From Peribolospora baueri (Eukaryota > Basidiomycota > Peribolosporomycetes > Peribolosporales > Peribolosporaceae): a stretch of 64,000 nucleotides of DNA. The position numbers were made by a program, and so were the translations under genes. The notes beneath the pieces were generated by a model. It worked only from the letters and a program-made list of their open reading frames with translations. It was not told the origin of the DNA and did no database searches. Of this stretch, positions 45,283 through 57,151 are shown piece after piece; the first letter of the stretch is position 1; each line of letters opens with the position of its first letter. Location: contig JAMDHS010000072.1 in the NCBI GenBank assembly GCA_029717555.1, forward strand, positions 41,634 to 105,633, read 5' to 3'.

Positions 45283-47773
45283 ATGTTCGTCTTCCGACTC
45301 ATATGGCCTCTCATCCTTGCTTTGACACGCCAGACGCATGCGCGAGGCCTTCCCGTCCGCGCTAGCGCTCCTTCTGTTAACATTTCCTATGCCACAGTCG
45401 TTGGCAGTTCGGCCGGCGGTATCGACAGCTTCCTCGGCATCCCGTTCGCTCAGACCCCCGTTGGCAACCTCCGCTTCGAGCCGCCTCAATCCATCAACTC
45501 GAGTTTGGGAACAATTCAGGCAACAGTGAGCGAGAAGTTGGTATATAGACGCTATGTCGCGGTCTGGACGTTGACGTCAACCTTCTTCTCTCGAACCTCT
45601 CTGCCTACAGAGCCAGCCTAAAGCGTGCCCACAGGCGCTCAATATCCTGCAAGCCCTAAATCTCCCACAAAACCTGACCGTCCCCGTCTCTGAGGCGATC
45701 TCTTATCTCGGTGGCAGCACCAATGCAACCCAAAGCGAGGACTGCTTGTACCTGAACGTCATCCGACCGGCTGGGACGGATGCGAACGCAAAGCTACCGG
45801 TCGTCATATGGTAAGTAGACAGAGTGACAGACAGTCCCTAGCCGAGCGTGCCCATCATCGTCATCATCGTTGTCATCTTCATATTCCTGCGGGCAGGATC
45901 TTCGGTGGCGCTTTTCAGTTTGGCGATGTGTCATCTTACCCTGGGAACAACGTAGTCGTTCAATCCGTCAGGATGAACCAACCTGTGATGTGAGAGCGAC
46001 GATGTTCTGAGCGCGCTATGCCGAGACGCACGACGATTCGTATTCTGAGCGCTCCGCTCTCACTGGCTCCCTTTGACCCTCCTTCGTCAGCTATGTCGCT
46101 ATGAACTACCGTGTCGGCATCTTCGGTTTCCTCCCGGTAAGAATCTTCGTCTTCGTTCGCATTGCGACCGCCGTCTCTCCCTGACGGGCATATGTAGTTG
46201 GAGTTTTAAAACCCTTTCCCATGCGCGTGCACTCGTCTGATCTTCTCTCCAGGGTCCCGAAGTGGCGGCGACAGGGTCCGGCAACTGGGGTCTTCTCGAC
46301 CAGCGGCTGGCGATGCAGTGGGTGAATCAGCACATTGCCGCGTTCGGCGGAGATCCGACCAAGGTCACTCTCTGGGGCGAGTCGGCTGGTAGCATTTCCA
46401 TTGGCTTCCACCTGATCGCCAACGGCGGAAACAACGAGGGCCTCTTCCGCGGCGCGATCATGGAGAGCGGCAGCGCGTACCATGCTCTCAACCTCAGCAC
46501 CGACACACGCGCTATCGACTTCATATCTCAGCAAACCGGATGCCAGTCACCGCCGGCCGGCCAAAACAGGCTTCAGTGCCTCAAGGCGCTCCCGTACCAG
46601 AAGTTACAAGCCGCCAATTTTGCCATGCCCGGCCTTCTGAGCTACCAAGGAGTCAACCTCTGGACGGCACCGCGCTACGGAGGAGTGAGCGTTTCCTTGT
46701 TTTCTTTTTCTTTTTCTTTTGAGACCTCCACTTCTTATCACTGGGCGGTGACACTCCGCCACGCCTCCTTTGTCGTGCGCAGGATTACATCCCGACCCTT
46801 TGGCTGGACGCGTACGGGTCAGGTCAATATGTCAAGGTGAGCAGACGACTTTGGCTTTGTTCACACCGTAATAGCAGTCTAGAATTTGAAGGTTGACCTG
46901 ACTCGTGCGCCTTGCGGTGCCAAAGAATGCCAACATCTTGATAGGTGACAATGACGATGAAGGCACGTTGCTCGTTCTCGGCACAAGCACCAACATGACG
47001 ACGCCATCGGATTTCAACTCATTTGTTGGGAACATCCTCATCCCTGGAGCTTCCGCCTCTGTGATTAACGAAATCGATACTCTATACCCGGATGACCCGA
47101 CGCAAGGGTCGCCATACGGCACCGGCTACTTGGATCAGCTTACGCCAGAAAGCAAGCGCCTCGCTTCCTTGTTCGGGGTAAGACAGACCACTTGCACTGG
47201 CGACTGCGTCGCTTCGAGCGTCGTCCGTCTGCTCACACCTCTTCGTCGTCCCTACGTGTGGCAGGACGTCACGTTCCAAGCTCCGAGGCGAGCCTTGCTC
47301 AGCTACGCCTCGAAGACACAGGACACGTACTCCTACCTGTATAAGGCCGACAAGGCTATCCCCTTCCTCGGTTCCTTCCATGCCCTCGAGATTGCTAATA
47401 CATTCGGCATCGTTCCGGGTTCGCTCACCACGGAGATGATGTCTCGATGGATTTCTTTTATAAATAATCAGTGAGGCCCTCCCGAGTTCTCTTCCACCAT
47501 GAAGATGCCTTCGCTCCTCACTCAAGGCGTTTGGTCGTCCTCTCCGCAGATCACCCAACACGGGTTTGTACCAGGGATGGCCGAAGTACGATACGAGCAG
47601 TAAGCCGCTCTTGCTCTTCGAGGACACCGGAAGCTTGGGCACGACTCCGGACACCTATCGGGAGCAACAGACACAGTATCTGTGCGTTGCTTCGTCATAC
47701 CGTACCTTGCGATTTTGAATAGTGTCGCTGAGCCGCGCTGACTCGCTCGCATGCACACAGGATCACGATCTGA
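45283..47773 (+). CDS. secreted type-B carboxylesterase/lipase
   Basis: Hydrolyses carboxylic esters outside the cell. Starts with a signal peptide ([17 protein letters not shown], then a processing site near ARG). About ten exons. The alpha/beta-hydrolase blocks are in order: [32 protein letters not shown] (the EDCL motif), [11 protein letters not shown] (oxyanion hole), [39 protein letters not shown] with the nucleophile Ser, DNDDEGTLL with the acid Glu, and LGSFHALEI with the His. All three catalytic residues are present. The last exon is very short and reads LITI before TGA at 47771-47773, if the donor after CAGTATCT is used; reading on to 47841 would need a different frame. Several N-x-S/T sites fit secretion. 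Confidence 0.88.
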
Positions 47774-48012
47774 ACCTCATTCCTACGAATCCTGCTTTCG
47801 CTTCCTTCTCTGCCTGTGCTGTTTTGTACCGTCAAGGATGAGCACTGCTTAGTCATTAACGATCTAAAGTAGCTGCGCAGAGAATATGATGGTTGAACGA
47901 GGCTTGCCGCAGCATAGATTCCCACGCATGGCGAGAAGAGATTCGAGCGCGACCTCCGTGAAGTTGCTCCATCTCTTTCGTACGATCGATTTTCTGCGCG
48001 CTCATAGACGAC

Positions 48013-50686
48013 ATGTCGGACGCTCAAGAGGCTCAGCAGCGGCAGCAGGCCTTTTTTGGCCAGGACTACGACGAGGAGGAGGAGTTTCTCGGAGAGGACG
48101 AGGTGGACCTTGTGGTGGGCAACTATGGCCAGCAGCAGTACTTTGATGAGCAAGGCCAGGGTGAGCATCGTGCTACATTTCCACAGCCCTTACCCTACAA
48201 AGGCGATGTTCCGATCCGTATGTACTGACATGATCTGTGGTATTCATGGTTTCCCGGGCTTTATAGTCCAGGGATATGAGGACCCGGAACTGGCTATGCA
48301 CCAGCAACTCGTTCAGGCCGCGGCGGCGCTGGCGGCGGTGCCAGACCCGGTGAAAAAATTCCTCGTGCTCTTCTACCAGTCTGTGCAGAACAACAACGTG
48401 GGAGAGATCAATGCCGCCTACGAGGGCAGCTGGAACAGGCTTACGGAGAAGTATTACCCAAAGACGGAATGGCCTGATGCGGAGGTGATTGCACCCTTGG
48501 TGAATGATGGTGAGTGTCTGTTTGGGACTACAGTTGGACCCGGCCCTTTTAGGCACGACAACTGGTGCACAATGGATCGCTTTACAACACATATAGACAT
48601 TGTGCTTGGCGCTTGAAAGGAAGGAAGCTGACGGAGGTGTGGATATGGTCGTTCGCCCATCTCAGATCAGAAGTTCTTGACTCTATACCGAGAACTGTGG
48701 TACCGTCATGTGTACTCTCGCCTTTCTCCCGACGCGGAGGACCGCTTCCACTCTTACGACAACTATTGTGACTTCTTCAACTCCGTGCTCAGTGAGTGCG
48801 GCGAAGCGGACTTCTCATCATCTTCCACAGGGCTGAACGATGTTTTCCCGGTTCCATTATTTCGCAGACCCGGAGGGTCCCGTTGCTCTCGATCTCCCCG
48901 CTCAATGGCTGTGGGACATAATCGATGAGTTTATCTACCAGTTCCAGACGTTCTGTCACTGGAGAAACCGCGTGAAGAACAAGTCGGAAGACGAGATCCT
49001 GCTGCTGCAGGATGGTGGGGTAAGTGGACTCGGGACATTCGACGTGAGGGGCGAACGCTCAAGGCACCCTATCTCTTGCTCGCATTTGGCAGGTCTGGAG
49101 CAGCTACAGCGTTCTCAACGTGCTCTACTCTCTTATTCAAAAATCGAGGATCAACGAGCAGCTCGCGGCCGCGAAGGAGGGCAACGAGGACGAGGAGAAG
49201 TGAGTTTGAGGACCTATGGACGCCGTGCCATGTTTTCGCACCCATTCACACGGATATCCCCTACGCACTACAGTGAGATTGCCGGCGAGTATGGCTCTCG
49301 GCCTCTGTACCGGACTTTGGGCTATTTCAGCATCATCGGCCTTCTCCGGGTGCACGTTCTGCTCGGCGACTACACGCTTGCGCTCAAGATGCTTGACAAC
49401 ATCGAGCTCAACCGCAAGGTAAGCAAAGGAATGCACCACTGGCGAGAAGACTATTTTACCAATTAAGACCTTGCTTCCCTTCAATTTGGTTTGTCTGTAG
49501 CAAAACGGCCTCTTTACGCGCGTGACGGCGTGCCACGTCACTACCTATTACTACGTCGGCTTTGCGTACATGATGCTTGGCCGATACCCCGACGCCATTC
49601 GGGCATTCACCCACATCCTCGTCTTCATCATGCGATTGAGGCAGTATCATACCCGGAGCTACCAGTACGACCAGATCAACAAGACGGCGGACCGCATGTA
49701 TGCGCTGCTGGCGATGTGCTGTGCACTGTGCCCCACCCGTCTTGACGAGAACATCCAGTCGACAATGAGGGAGAAATACGGCGAGCAGTATGCGAAGATG
49801 TCCCGGGGGTGAGTTTGTTCGGTGGCTGTAACGATGCCCTTTCAGTTCGGAAGACTGACCAGCTATGATCTCTTCCTGTCTCGCATACTGATAGCGAGGA
49901 GGGTCTCGCTGCCTTCGAGGAGCTCTTCTTGTACGCCTGCCCGAAGTTCATCTCCGCCAACTCTCCGCCTTACCACGACGCCGAGGCGCTCGCCGCATAC
50001 GCTGCAACTCCTGTGCCTGAGCCAGCGCAGCACCAACTGAACATCTTCATGACAGCCGTGCGCGCTCAAGTCGCGAACCCAACCCTGCGATCGTTCCTCA
50101 AACTCTACACCACCCTTGGCACCGAGAAGTTGGCCAGCTTCCTTGACACAGACGAGGAGGAATTGGTGCAGCAGATGATGGTCTTCAAGAACTCGACGCG
50201 GAGCACTAAATGGTCCGAGGGCGGTCTGCTCGAGGGCGAGACCGTCAACACGAGCGATCTCGACTTTGCCATTCATGAGGTGGGTCGCACAGCAGGCAGA
50301 CCGGAAGATAAACCTTACTTTCATCTCGTTGCTCATTGCTCCTCGCTCATGTCCCCGTTGCATTACGCGCCATACAGAACATGGTGCACATTGCCGAGTC
50401 TCGAGTCGGTCGGCGGTACGGAGATTGGTTCCTGCGTAACGGCACGCGCATGCGCGAGGTGCTCGAGAACGTCAAATCCAAGCCCTTGCCCATCCTCACT
50501 CCCCAGTCAGAGGCCGCGGCCGCGGCCGCGGCCTTGCAGGGCCAGCAACAGGTCTCTGGCCAGCAGCGTGGCCAAGGCGGTGGACGCGGCGGCGCGCAAG
50601 GTGGCCGTGGAGGTGCGGGTGGTGGACGCGGCGGGAGGGTGGCCTGGGGTGGCGCTGGTCAGCGGAGGGCTCCCGTTGAGGCCTGA
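48013..50686 (+). CDS. translation initiation factor eIF3 subunit L
   Basis: Subunit of the eIF3 complex in cap-dependent initiation. About ten exons. The N-terminus is acidic ([20 protein letters not shown]). Family blocks follow: [152 protein letters not shown], and the PCI-type region near [20 protein letters not shown]. The C-terminus is a short Gly/Arg-rich (GGRGG) and Ala tail, unusual in length and possibly RNA-binding. The last stop is at 50684-50686. Confidence 0.94.
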
Positions 50687-51832
50687 TGGGCCTGTCTTCG
50701 TGCTTGCCACGGACGGTAGGGACGTTTGTAAAATCTTTGGCCGGTTAAGCCGGCCGTGTGTAACGCATTTCGTCGTCCGTATACGTCGGTTCGTTAGCCC
50801 ACTGAGGCTAGCGACGAACAAGCGAAGAAGTCCTTTGATCTCGTTCGTCCCAGGAAGTGAATGATGAGAGGAAAGTCGATGTGCAGTCTGTCTATCTCGT
50901 TCCTCAAAATGCATCTTCCATCTATCTACGTTATCGACACCCCCCCTCGAGTCGCCAAGTCGCCCCCGCCAGCGCACAGGGCAACGCGCCGGAGCTACCC
51001 GTCGAGCGGGCGGCGGAATTGGACGGCACCGCCAGAAGCCATCATCTCCTTGACGACCATCACGGATCTCGGCGCACAAACAATATAATACACCATCTTC
51101 TCACCCCTTTGACCGTTCCAATTTCATACCAACCCCGCTTCTCGTTCCCGCTCAGACGGTCCAGGCCAAATCAAGCCCCGTCCGGCTGATCTATGTGCCA
51201 AGGCGACCCCTTTCCTCATGCTTACCCTGCCCTACGTCTGCCGGCACGGGAGGTATTGTGTCGTCGTCCGCTACAGGACTGGCTTTTAGGGTACACAACT
51301 AACCGGTTGCCTTGGCTCTGCATGTCCAGCGGGCGCACGGCTGTGCTCGCACTCAACAAAGGAGAAGGGAGACAGAATCGCCCTGCGGTGCTTATGCCCT
51401 AGTCAACCGTCGCCATATAAGACCGACAAAACAGGAGGCCGCCTCTCCTCTTTGTCTCCCTTCCTTTTTTCTGTATCGCACCTGCTCACTTCACTCGTCC
51501 ATCCGCCTCCGGTCGGCAGACAAAGGGTTTCCTCTATCCTTTGGCTTTATTCTCGTCAGGCTAGGCAGGTGAGCAGTCTTAGCACGTCTCCGAGGACCAC
51601 GGTCTCCCTTCCCGCTCGGGTGCACTGAACAAACGTTTTCCTCGCGGCGCTCAACTGCCGCGCTTGACCACGACTCTCGCAGGTCCAGCTCGATCCCCCT
51701 CGTTACCATCGTGAACAATTGTCTTTTCGATTCTACGCAAACGCAGGCCAGACCTCGTCTGCCTTTTTCTCTTTCCTCGCCAACCTCCTTCGCCTTCACC
51801 CAGACGAACTCTCGATCCCTCTTGTTTGCACG
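50687..51832. other. intergenic region
   Basis: 1.1 kb between eIF3l and the cupredoxin gene. Pyrimidine-rich near 51430-51560 and 51760-51830, with probable promoter function on the right. No exon supported. Confidence 0.5.
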
Positions 51833-53124
51833 ATGTTCGCCATCCGCACCTTCCTCGCTGCTTTGCTCGGCGCCGCTCTCGCCTCATCGTCGCTCGTCTC
51901 GGCGCAGAACGCCACGTCGCCGGCGGGAGCCGTGGGGGCCATGGGTTCCACAGGAGCGTCTAATGGCACCGGGACAAACCACATCATCATGGTCGGCATG
52001 AGCGCGACAGGCACGGCGGCTGTGAGTGGTGCCTTCCAGCGTGGACGTTAATCTATGGGGAGGAAGAGTGAGAAGTGTGTCCACCTAATGTTGTCATGAC
52101 ATTCGCTCTGTCCTCCTTTGTCGTCCACATCCTTCCTTCTCATCATCGTCCATCCGTCTTCATTCCGCAGAAAGCGTTCACACCCTCGAACATTACCGCC
52201 AATGTCGGCGATACGGTGACTTTTATGTTCACTGGGGGCAACCACACCGTCTCACAGTCGACATTTGCCAGCCCTTGCTCGCTCCTTCAAAACAACACGG
52301 CGAACCAGGTCGGATGTGAGTGCCTGGATGCCGTCGGATGAGCGACGTCAGGGTGTCGATTGATCTTGCACTGACCTTTTTCCTCGTCCTGCAATGCGGT
52401 CCATGACCACACCTAGTCGACTCCGGGTTCGTCCCCGTGAACGCCAACTCGAGTACGGTACCCACGTGGACGCTGCAAGTCAAGTCGATGACGCCCATTT
52501 GGTTCTACGTGAGCGCCCTGTTCTTCCCGTCAGTTTGAGTATAATGGCGGCGCGCGTCCCTCGTTCATATTAACACATGCGTTTATTATGTCCACCGACA
52601 GTGTGCTCAAGCGGGCCACTGTCAATCTGGAATGGTCGGCGCCATCAACGCGGTCGAGAGCAGCTCCAAGGCGAGTTTGGCTGGCTTGGCCTCTCCATCA
52701 TGCCTCGTCGACGGGAAGAGAAAGACGATGCGGTCTTTAGCTCTTCACCGACTTGACTGACTATCACCGGACCTCCTCGCCTCTATGTACTTCAGAACTT
52801 CGAAGCTTATCTCGCCGCTGCCAAGAACAGCGCGTCCACTACGGCGAACGGCACTACGGGCGCGGGCGTCGCTGGTACTGCTGGCAGTAGTGAGTCCAGA
52901 GGTTTTATTCATTCTGTCCTGGTAGAGCCAAGGCCACAGCGCCCCGCTGATTTCCCTGCCCTACTTCTCTGTCCGTTCATTCCCTCCTTTTCCCCTCGGC
53001 AGCCACCGGTGCAGGCGGTACAGCCGCGGCGGCGACAGCCGGAGCTGGTAACATGCGACTCGACATTCGAAGCCTCGCTCTGTCCCTCGGCGGCCTCGCC
53101 GTCGGCGGTTGGATGATAGCTTGA
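51833..53124 (+). CDS. GPI-anchored cupredoxin-domain (phytocyanin-like) cell-surface protein
   Basis: Six exons (51833-52021, 52171-52315, 52417-52508, 52602-52670, 52796-52889, 53003-53124) give 236 residues. A signal peptide (MFAIRTFLAALLGAALASS, cleaved near VSA) leads to a single cupredoxin domain. Copper-ligand blocks: GGNHTVSQSTFASPC (first His), IWFYCAQAGHCQSGM (Cys, His, Met). These are the four ligands of a type 1 copper site. It then has a Thr/Ala/Gly-rich stalk and a hydrophobic C-terminus (LALSLGGLAVGGWMIA), a probable GPI signal. Similar small cupredoxins are common in fungi, with unknown physiological role. The fourth intron has a GC donor. Confidence 0.85.
52671..52795 (+). 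other. GC-AG intron in the cupredoxin gene
   Basis: Donor TCCAAG then GCGAGT; acceptor TTCAG before AACTTCG. It is phase 0 and restores SSSKNFEAYL. The second GC-AG intron of the window. Confidence 0.65.
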
Positions 53125-53920
53125 GCCCGAGTTCGAGCAGCCCCGGTGGCTTGCACGGTGCATCCTGCCCCTCCTTCCTCTTACCCTCCTCGGTTCTCGA
53201 GTTATCCCCGCCCTTCAAGACGTCTCAAGACGTCTCGCGGGCTTCCTTCCCTGACCCGTCCGGGTCCTTTCTCCCTCCTCCATCGCTCTCCGCCAAGGTG
53301 TGTAGTTGTACACGGTAATTCACAAACTATGTCCGCGTGCGATGAGCGTGGACGAAGGGCGAATGCTGGAGTGCGCCTACCTGCCTAAAACTCGAGCGGG
53401 AGCAGGCCTCGCTCGTCGAGGGAGAGGCCCGTTTAAGCCTGAGAGCTTTGCGTACCTAGGAGCTTGGCTAGATGAGAGATGTCCAAGCGGGAAAACTGCG
53501 CCGGCAGTGGTATGCGCATCAACTCTCCTAGTCATGGTATCGTTGACCACGACGTCACAGGGACATGTAGTAATGTTTCTTCGCTGCGGCTCAGCCGGCC
53601 GGGCGAAGTGAACTGTCGGGAGCCTTTCCGCGAGGGTCTTGACGATGAGTGGAAGAACACCGCCGGTCCACATCCTCGACGCTGTTGCTCTGACGGAGAG
53701 CTACCGACGAAGTTGGGAGGAGAAAGACGGCGTGCGCTCTCGCCGAGCTCTACACGGATGACCTCAGCAGCGCCGCTAGTCATAACTGTTAACTTTCATC
53801 ATGCCAGTTCCGGATTTGCGCGATCGAGGATGAGACGCATCTTGGACGATCTCGAGTGATGCTCGACCAAGTCTACGGATTCGACCCTTGTCTCTCTCCC
53901 CGCTTATCACAGACGACGCC
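53125..53920. other. intergenic region, possibly with an upstream exon
   Basis: About 800 bases. An ATG at 53645 opens a 38-codon frame (MSGRTPPVHILDAVALTESY) that might be an alternative first exon of the next gene, but I found no good junction to it. Confidence 0.35.
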
Positions 53921-54871
53921 ATGCTCTCCACCGAGGACATTCGGAGACGAAGTGTGTGCTGTGTGCCACGGCATTCCATCCATTCATGTGTGACACGTAC
54001 GACGCCTGTTGCGCCGTCGTCCCTAACTGTCCTCTCTTTCCTCTCCTTTCATCCATCCACTTGGCGGCCAGGCGTTGACTTCCTCCGCGAGGCTCTCCAG
54101 ACTGCCGTCGGAGCTCAAGCTCCCCCTGGTAAGGGCTGATATGGGACGCACGCAGAAGGAAAGCGATTTGGGTTCGCTGACGGGGTGGCGACCATTCTCG
54201 TTCTTCCCTCGCCTCGTATCTCACTCAGAGCTGATCGCCCAGCGCGCGGCCTCGCTCGAATCCGCCCTCTACTCCCTCCACCGGCCCTCCGACCCATCGA
54301 GCCCTCCTTCGAATGACTACCGCTCTTCGGTCCGCAACCACGGCCTGACGCTCAAGAAGGACAACCCTGAGCTGGCGCTCGCCTTTGTCAGAGGCGCCAT
54401 CTCCCCGCACGCTCTGGCCTCCATGTCCGCGGAGCAGATGGAGACCCCGGAACAGGCGCTGCGCGAGGCGCGGCTGAAGCAGAAGTTGCTCGACAGGGCG
54501 ACCGGGGTGGACGACTTTATGCGCGGCATCGACCCGGCCTTTGCGCCGACGAGCGAGATCGACTACCCGCTCACGGGATTGGGTGCCAACGCGAGCGGAG
54601 GGCCCGGCGACCGCTTGGCACCCGAAGCGGAAGTGTTTGGCGAGGACTGCGAGTTTGAGCGAGAATCCGAGGGCGAGTTTAAGGCGAGGCGACAGGTCAA
54701 GTGCGGCGAGTCTTTGAGGTGGGATCCTGATTTCTCTCTTTTCCTTGTGTTGTGCGCCACGCTGCGTCCGCACCGTTCCGAGCTGTACGGAAGACGAAGA
54801 AGACCTTGACACGTCTGCGCTTGTTCTCTCGCAGGGCGATCGAGTTCGACACGTGTCTTCCGAGCCTTTGA
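53921..54871 (+). CDS. small protein with a TFIIS central-like (TFS2M) domain
   Basis: Four exons (53921-53951, 54072-54128, 54229-54718, 54835-54871) join exactly to 204 residues. The start encodes MLSTEDIRRRSVDFLREALQ, resembling the first helix of the TFIIS central domain. Exon 3 carries RAASLESALYSLHRPSD, then VRNHGLTLKKDNPELALAFV and RGAISPHALASMSAEQMET, the SLKDKKNPxLRxxVLxGxIxPxxLAxMSxEEM-type core. After an acidic stretch (APEAEVFGEDCEFERES) it ends IEFDTCLPSL. There is no C-terminal zinc ribbon, so it is not a canonical elongation factor TFIIS. It may be a regulator that binds RNA polymerase II without cleavage activity, or part of a Bye1/SPOC-type protein. The start is uncertain. 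Confidence 0.65.
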
Positions 54872-55331
54872 TCTCTCATTGTATCCTATGGGTGCCAGTA
54901 CGTCGTCCACGTTGTAGCATACTGACGATGCATCTCTTGTTGTGGCCACGCCGCGCCGGCTGTCCCGTCGATCGACCCCGGGCCTGCCACCTCGTCCTGT
55001 CGTCCTCGGGCGTGACTCTCAAGGCGTGCTCCGAGGCTTTCGGGGGTATGTTCCAGTGAATATCGACGTCCAGCGTCAGAACGTGCGTCTAAGATTATCG
55101 TCGTCCTTCCGTCCTTCCCTTCCAGCCGAGAAAAGCTCTGTACGGCGCAGCTGTCATCATATCTTCTTTCTCCCCGCTCGGCCGTTTCGGCCGAAATGTC
55201 AGCGTGTGGACGTTGGCCAACGATCGCCTGCCCCGCAAGAGGTGGTGACGTCGCGCGCCTCGGCTTGGTAAGAAGAGCCTTCCGTGCTGGCCCTTCTCCT
55301 TGTACTTCGCCTGCATCGCCGCCGAAAAAAC
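54872..55331. promoter_or_regulatory. intergenic region upstream of the aldo-keto reductase gene
   Basis: 460 bases between two plus-strand genes; probable promoter. No exon supported. Confidence 0.4.
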
Positions 55332-57151
55332 ATGCCCGCCGCCGCCGTTCCTCCCGCGGCGCGCATCGCGCTCCTCACTCTCAACGATGGCCGGCGCGTT
55401 CCTCGGCTCGCGTTCGGCACGGGCACGGCTTTGGCTGGCGGGGACGCCCAGAGGGAGGTGGAGACGGCGATCGAGGTCGGGTTTAGGCATATCGGTGGGC
55501 GTCCGGCTCCCCGCGTCCCGCACTCTGGTCGTCGAGTCGATCGATGCAACGCGGCGAGCCGTGCTGATACCGCCCGCCCACCTTCTCTTACATCTAACTA
55601 GACACCGCCGAGTCGTACGGCAACGAAGAATCGGTGGGCGCAGCGCTGGCCGCCTCCTTCGCCAGAGGTCTCAAGCGAGAGGACGTCTGGGTGACCACCA
55701 AGCTCAAGCAGGGGGCCAAGGACGTGAGGGCGGCGTTCGAGCAGAGCCTCAAGAAGGTGCGTCACCGCGGGTGGGTCGTGGAGACGCCGGGCCGGGCGTT
55801 TTGGGGGCACCGAGGCCACTGAATAGCTTAGCTTCTTGTCCTTGGGTTCTCGCAGCTCCGGCTCGACTACGTCGACCTCTACCTGATTCATATGTGAGCG
55901 AGCCCCTCCTCGACCCAAGTAGAACTCGGTCGCGTCCTACATCCGCTTGTACACTCTAGCTTTGCCCCGCTCACCTTGGCCCACGCCCACGCCCACGCCC
56001 ACGTTTACCCCGTCGACCTGATCTGTGTTATCTGCAGCCCGCCCACCGGGAAAGACGGGCAGCCGACGCCGGGAGAGGCTTGGGAAGTGCTCGAGCGATT
56101 GAAGGACGAGGGTCTGGCGAAGTGAGCGGGCGTTCGCCGTCGCTGTAGCGTTCTGTCGCCGCTCTGCTGGTCCGTGCCCGTGGTATCTCGGGCGACTGAC
56201 GGATAGTTTATCACCTTGGTTCCCTCCCTCCCTCCCTCGGTCTCTATTGCTTCGAATGCAAAGGTCGATTGGTGTGTCCAATTATGCGTACGTCCGTCTT
56301 GGTTACCCTCTTCCGAGCGCTTCTTCAGTCCGTCTCGATTCAGACGAGACTGCGCTTCACATCTGACAGTGCCGTCTCCTCGCCGCCCTTCACCCGTTTG
56401 CTTTCCTTTCCCACTTTCGCAGACCAGGTCACTTTGCACAGGACGGCTGGCTGGAGAAGGCACGATACAAGCCGGTGGTGAACCAGATCGAGCATCACCC
56501 ATATGTTGCGAAATTCGACGGGCCTCTGCTGGACCTGCAGAAGAAGGTGAGAGCGAGGGCGGAATTGTCTGCGTATCGTCGCTGTTATCACTCATTCCAT
56601 CACTCGCTCATTCCATCACTCACTGTCCTGACACGTCAGTACAACATCCACGTCGAAGTCTACGCCCCGCTCGTGGCGCTCACCCGAGCGCGCAACCTGG
56701 GCGTCGAACCGGTAGTCTCTTCGATTGCGTCGGCGAAACGGGGCCGTACGGAAGGTTCGGTGCTGCTCAAGTGGGCGTACCAGCGTACGGGTGGCGTGGT
56801 GGTGACGACGAGCGGCAAGAGGGAGCGGCTGGAGGAGTACGTAAAGGCATTTAGCGATGGTCCCGGTCCGGACGGCGGCGGCGACGGAGGACCGGCGGAC
56901 GTGTTGAGCGAGGAGGAGCTAAAGAGGATCGAGGAGGAGGGGACGAAAGGGGGGAAAGTGTATTTCAGAAAGTACTGGAAGGAGATGGTGAGCGTTGGGA
57001 GTGCCCCGTTTGAATCTTGTTCGTTCAGCGCTCCGACTGAGCGCCTTTCTGACACCTTCTCTCTTTATCTTTTTCTATCGACTTTCTGACCCTTCCTTCC
57101 TTCCTTGCGCTCTTCTGTCTGTCCCTTTGCCAGATCGAGACCGCCTCGTAA
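55332..57151 (+). CDS. aldo-keto reductase (AKR superfamily, eight exons)
   Basis: NADPH-dependent carbonyl reductase, substrate unknown. Exons 55332-55494, 55602-55756, 55856-55893, 56038-56121, 56265-56288, 56423-56546, 56640-56987 and 57134-57151 join to 317 residues. Catalytic tetrad residues are visible: Asp and Tyr in [10 protein letters not shown], Lys in [10 protein letters not shown], and His in DLYLIH. Further blocks are [12 protein letters not shown] (partly the 24-base exon), [21 protein letters not shown] and [20 protein letters not shown] with NADP-binding residues. The C-terminus is a short IETAS tail encoded by an 18-base exon. An extra Gly-rich/acidic loop ([12 protein letters not shown]) occurs late in the protein. 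Confidence 0.88.
55981..56003. repeat. (CCCACG)n repeat in AKR intron 3
   Basis: About four tandem copies of a six-base unit. Confidence 0.8.

Noticed and set aside
47761-47841. A longer last exon of the esterase ending at 47841
   Set aside because: The preceding donor leaves two bases, which puts TGA at 47771-47773 in frame; the longer reading needs a different phase.
53645-53761. ATG frame MSGRTPPVHILDAV as the first exon of the TFIIS-like gene
   Set aside because: I found no donor that joins it in frame to the exon at 53921, while the gene closes exactly without it.
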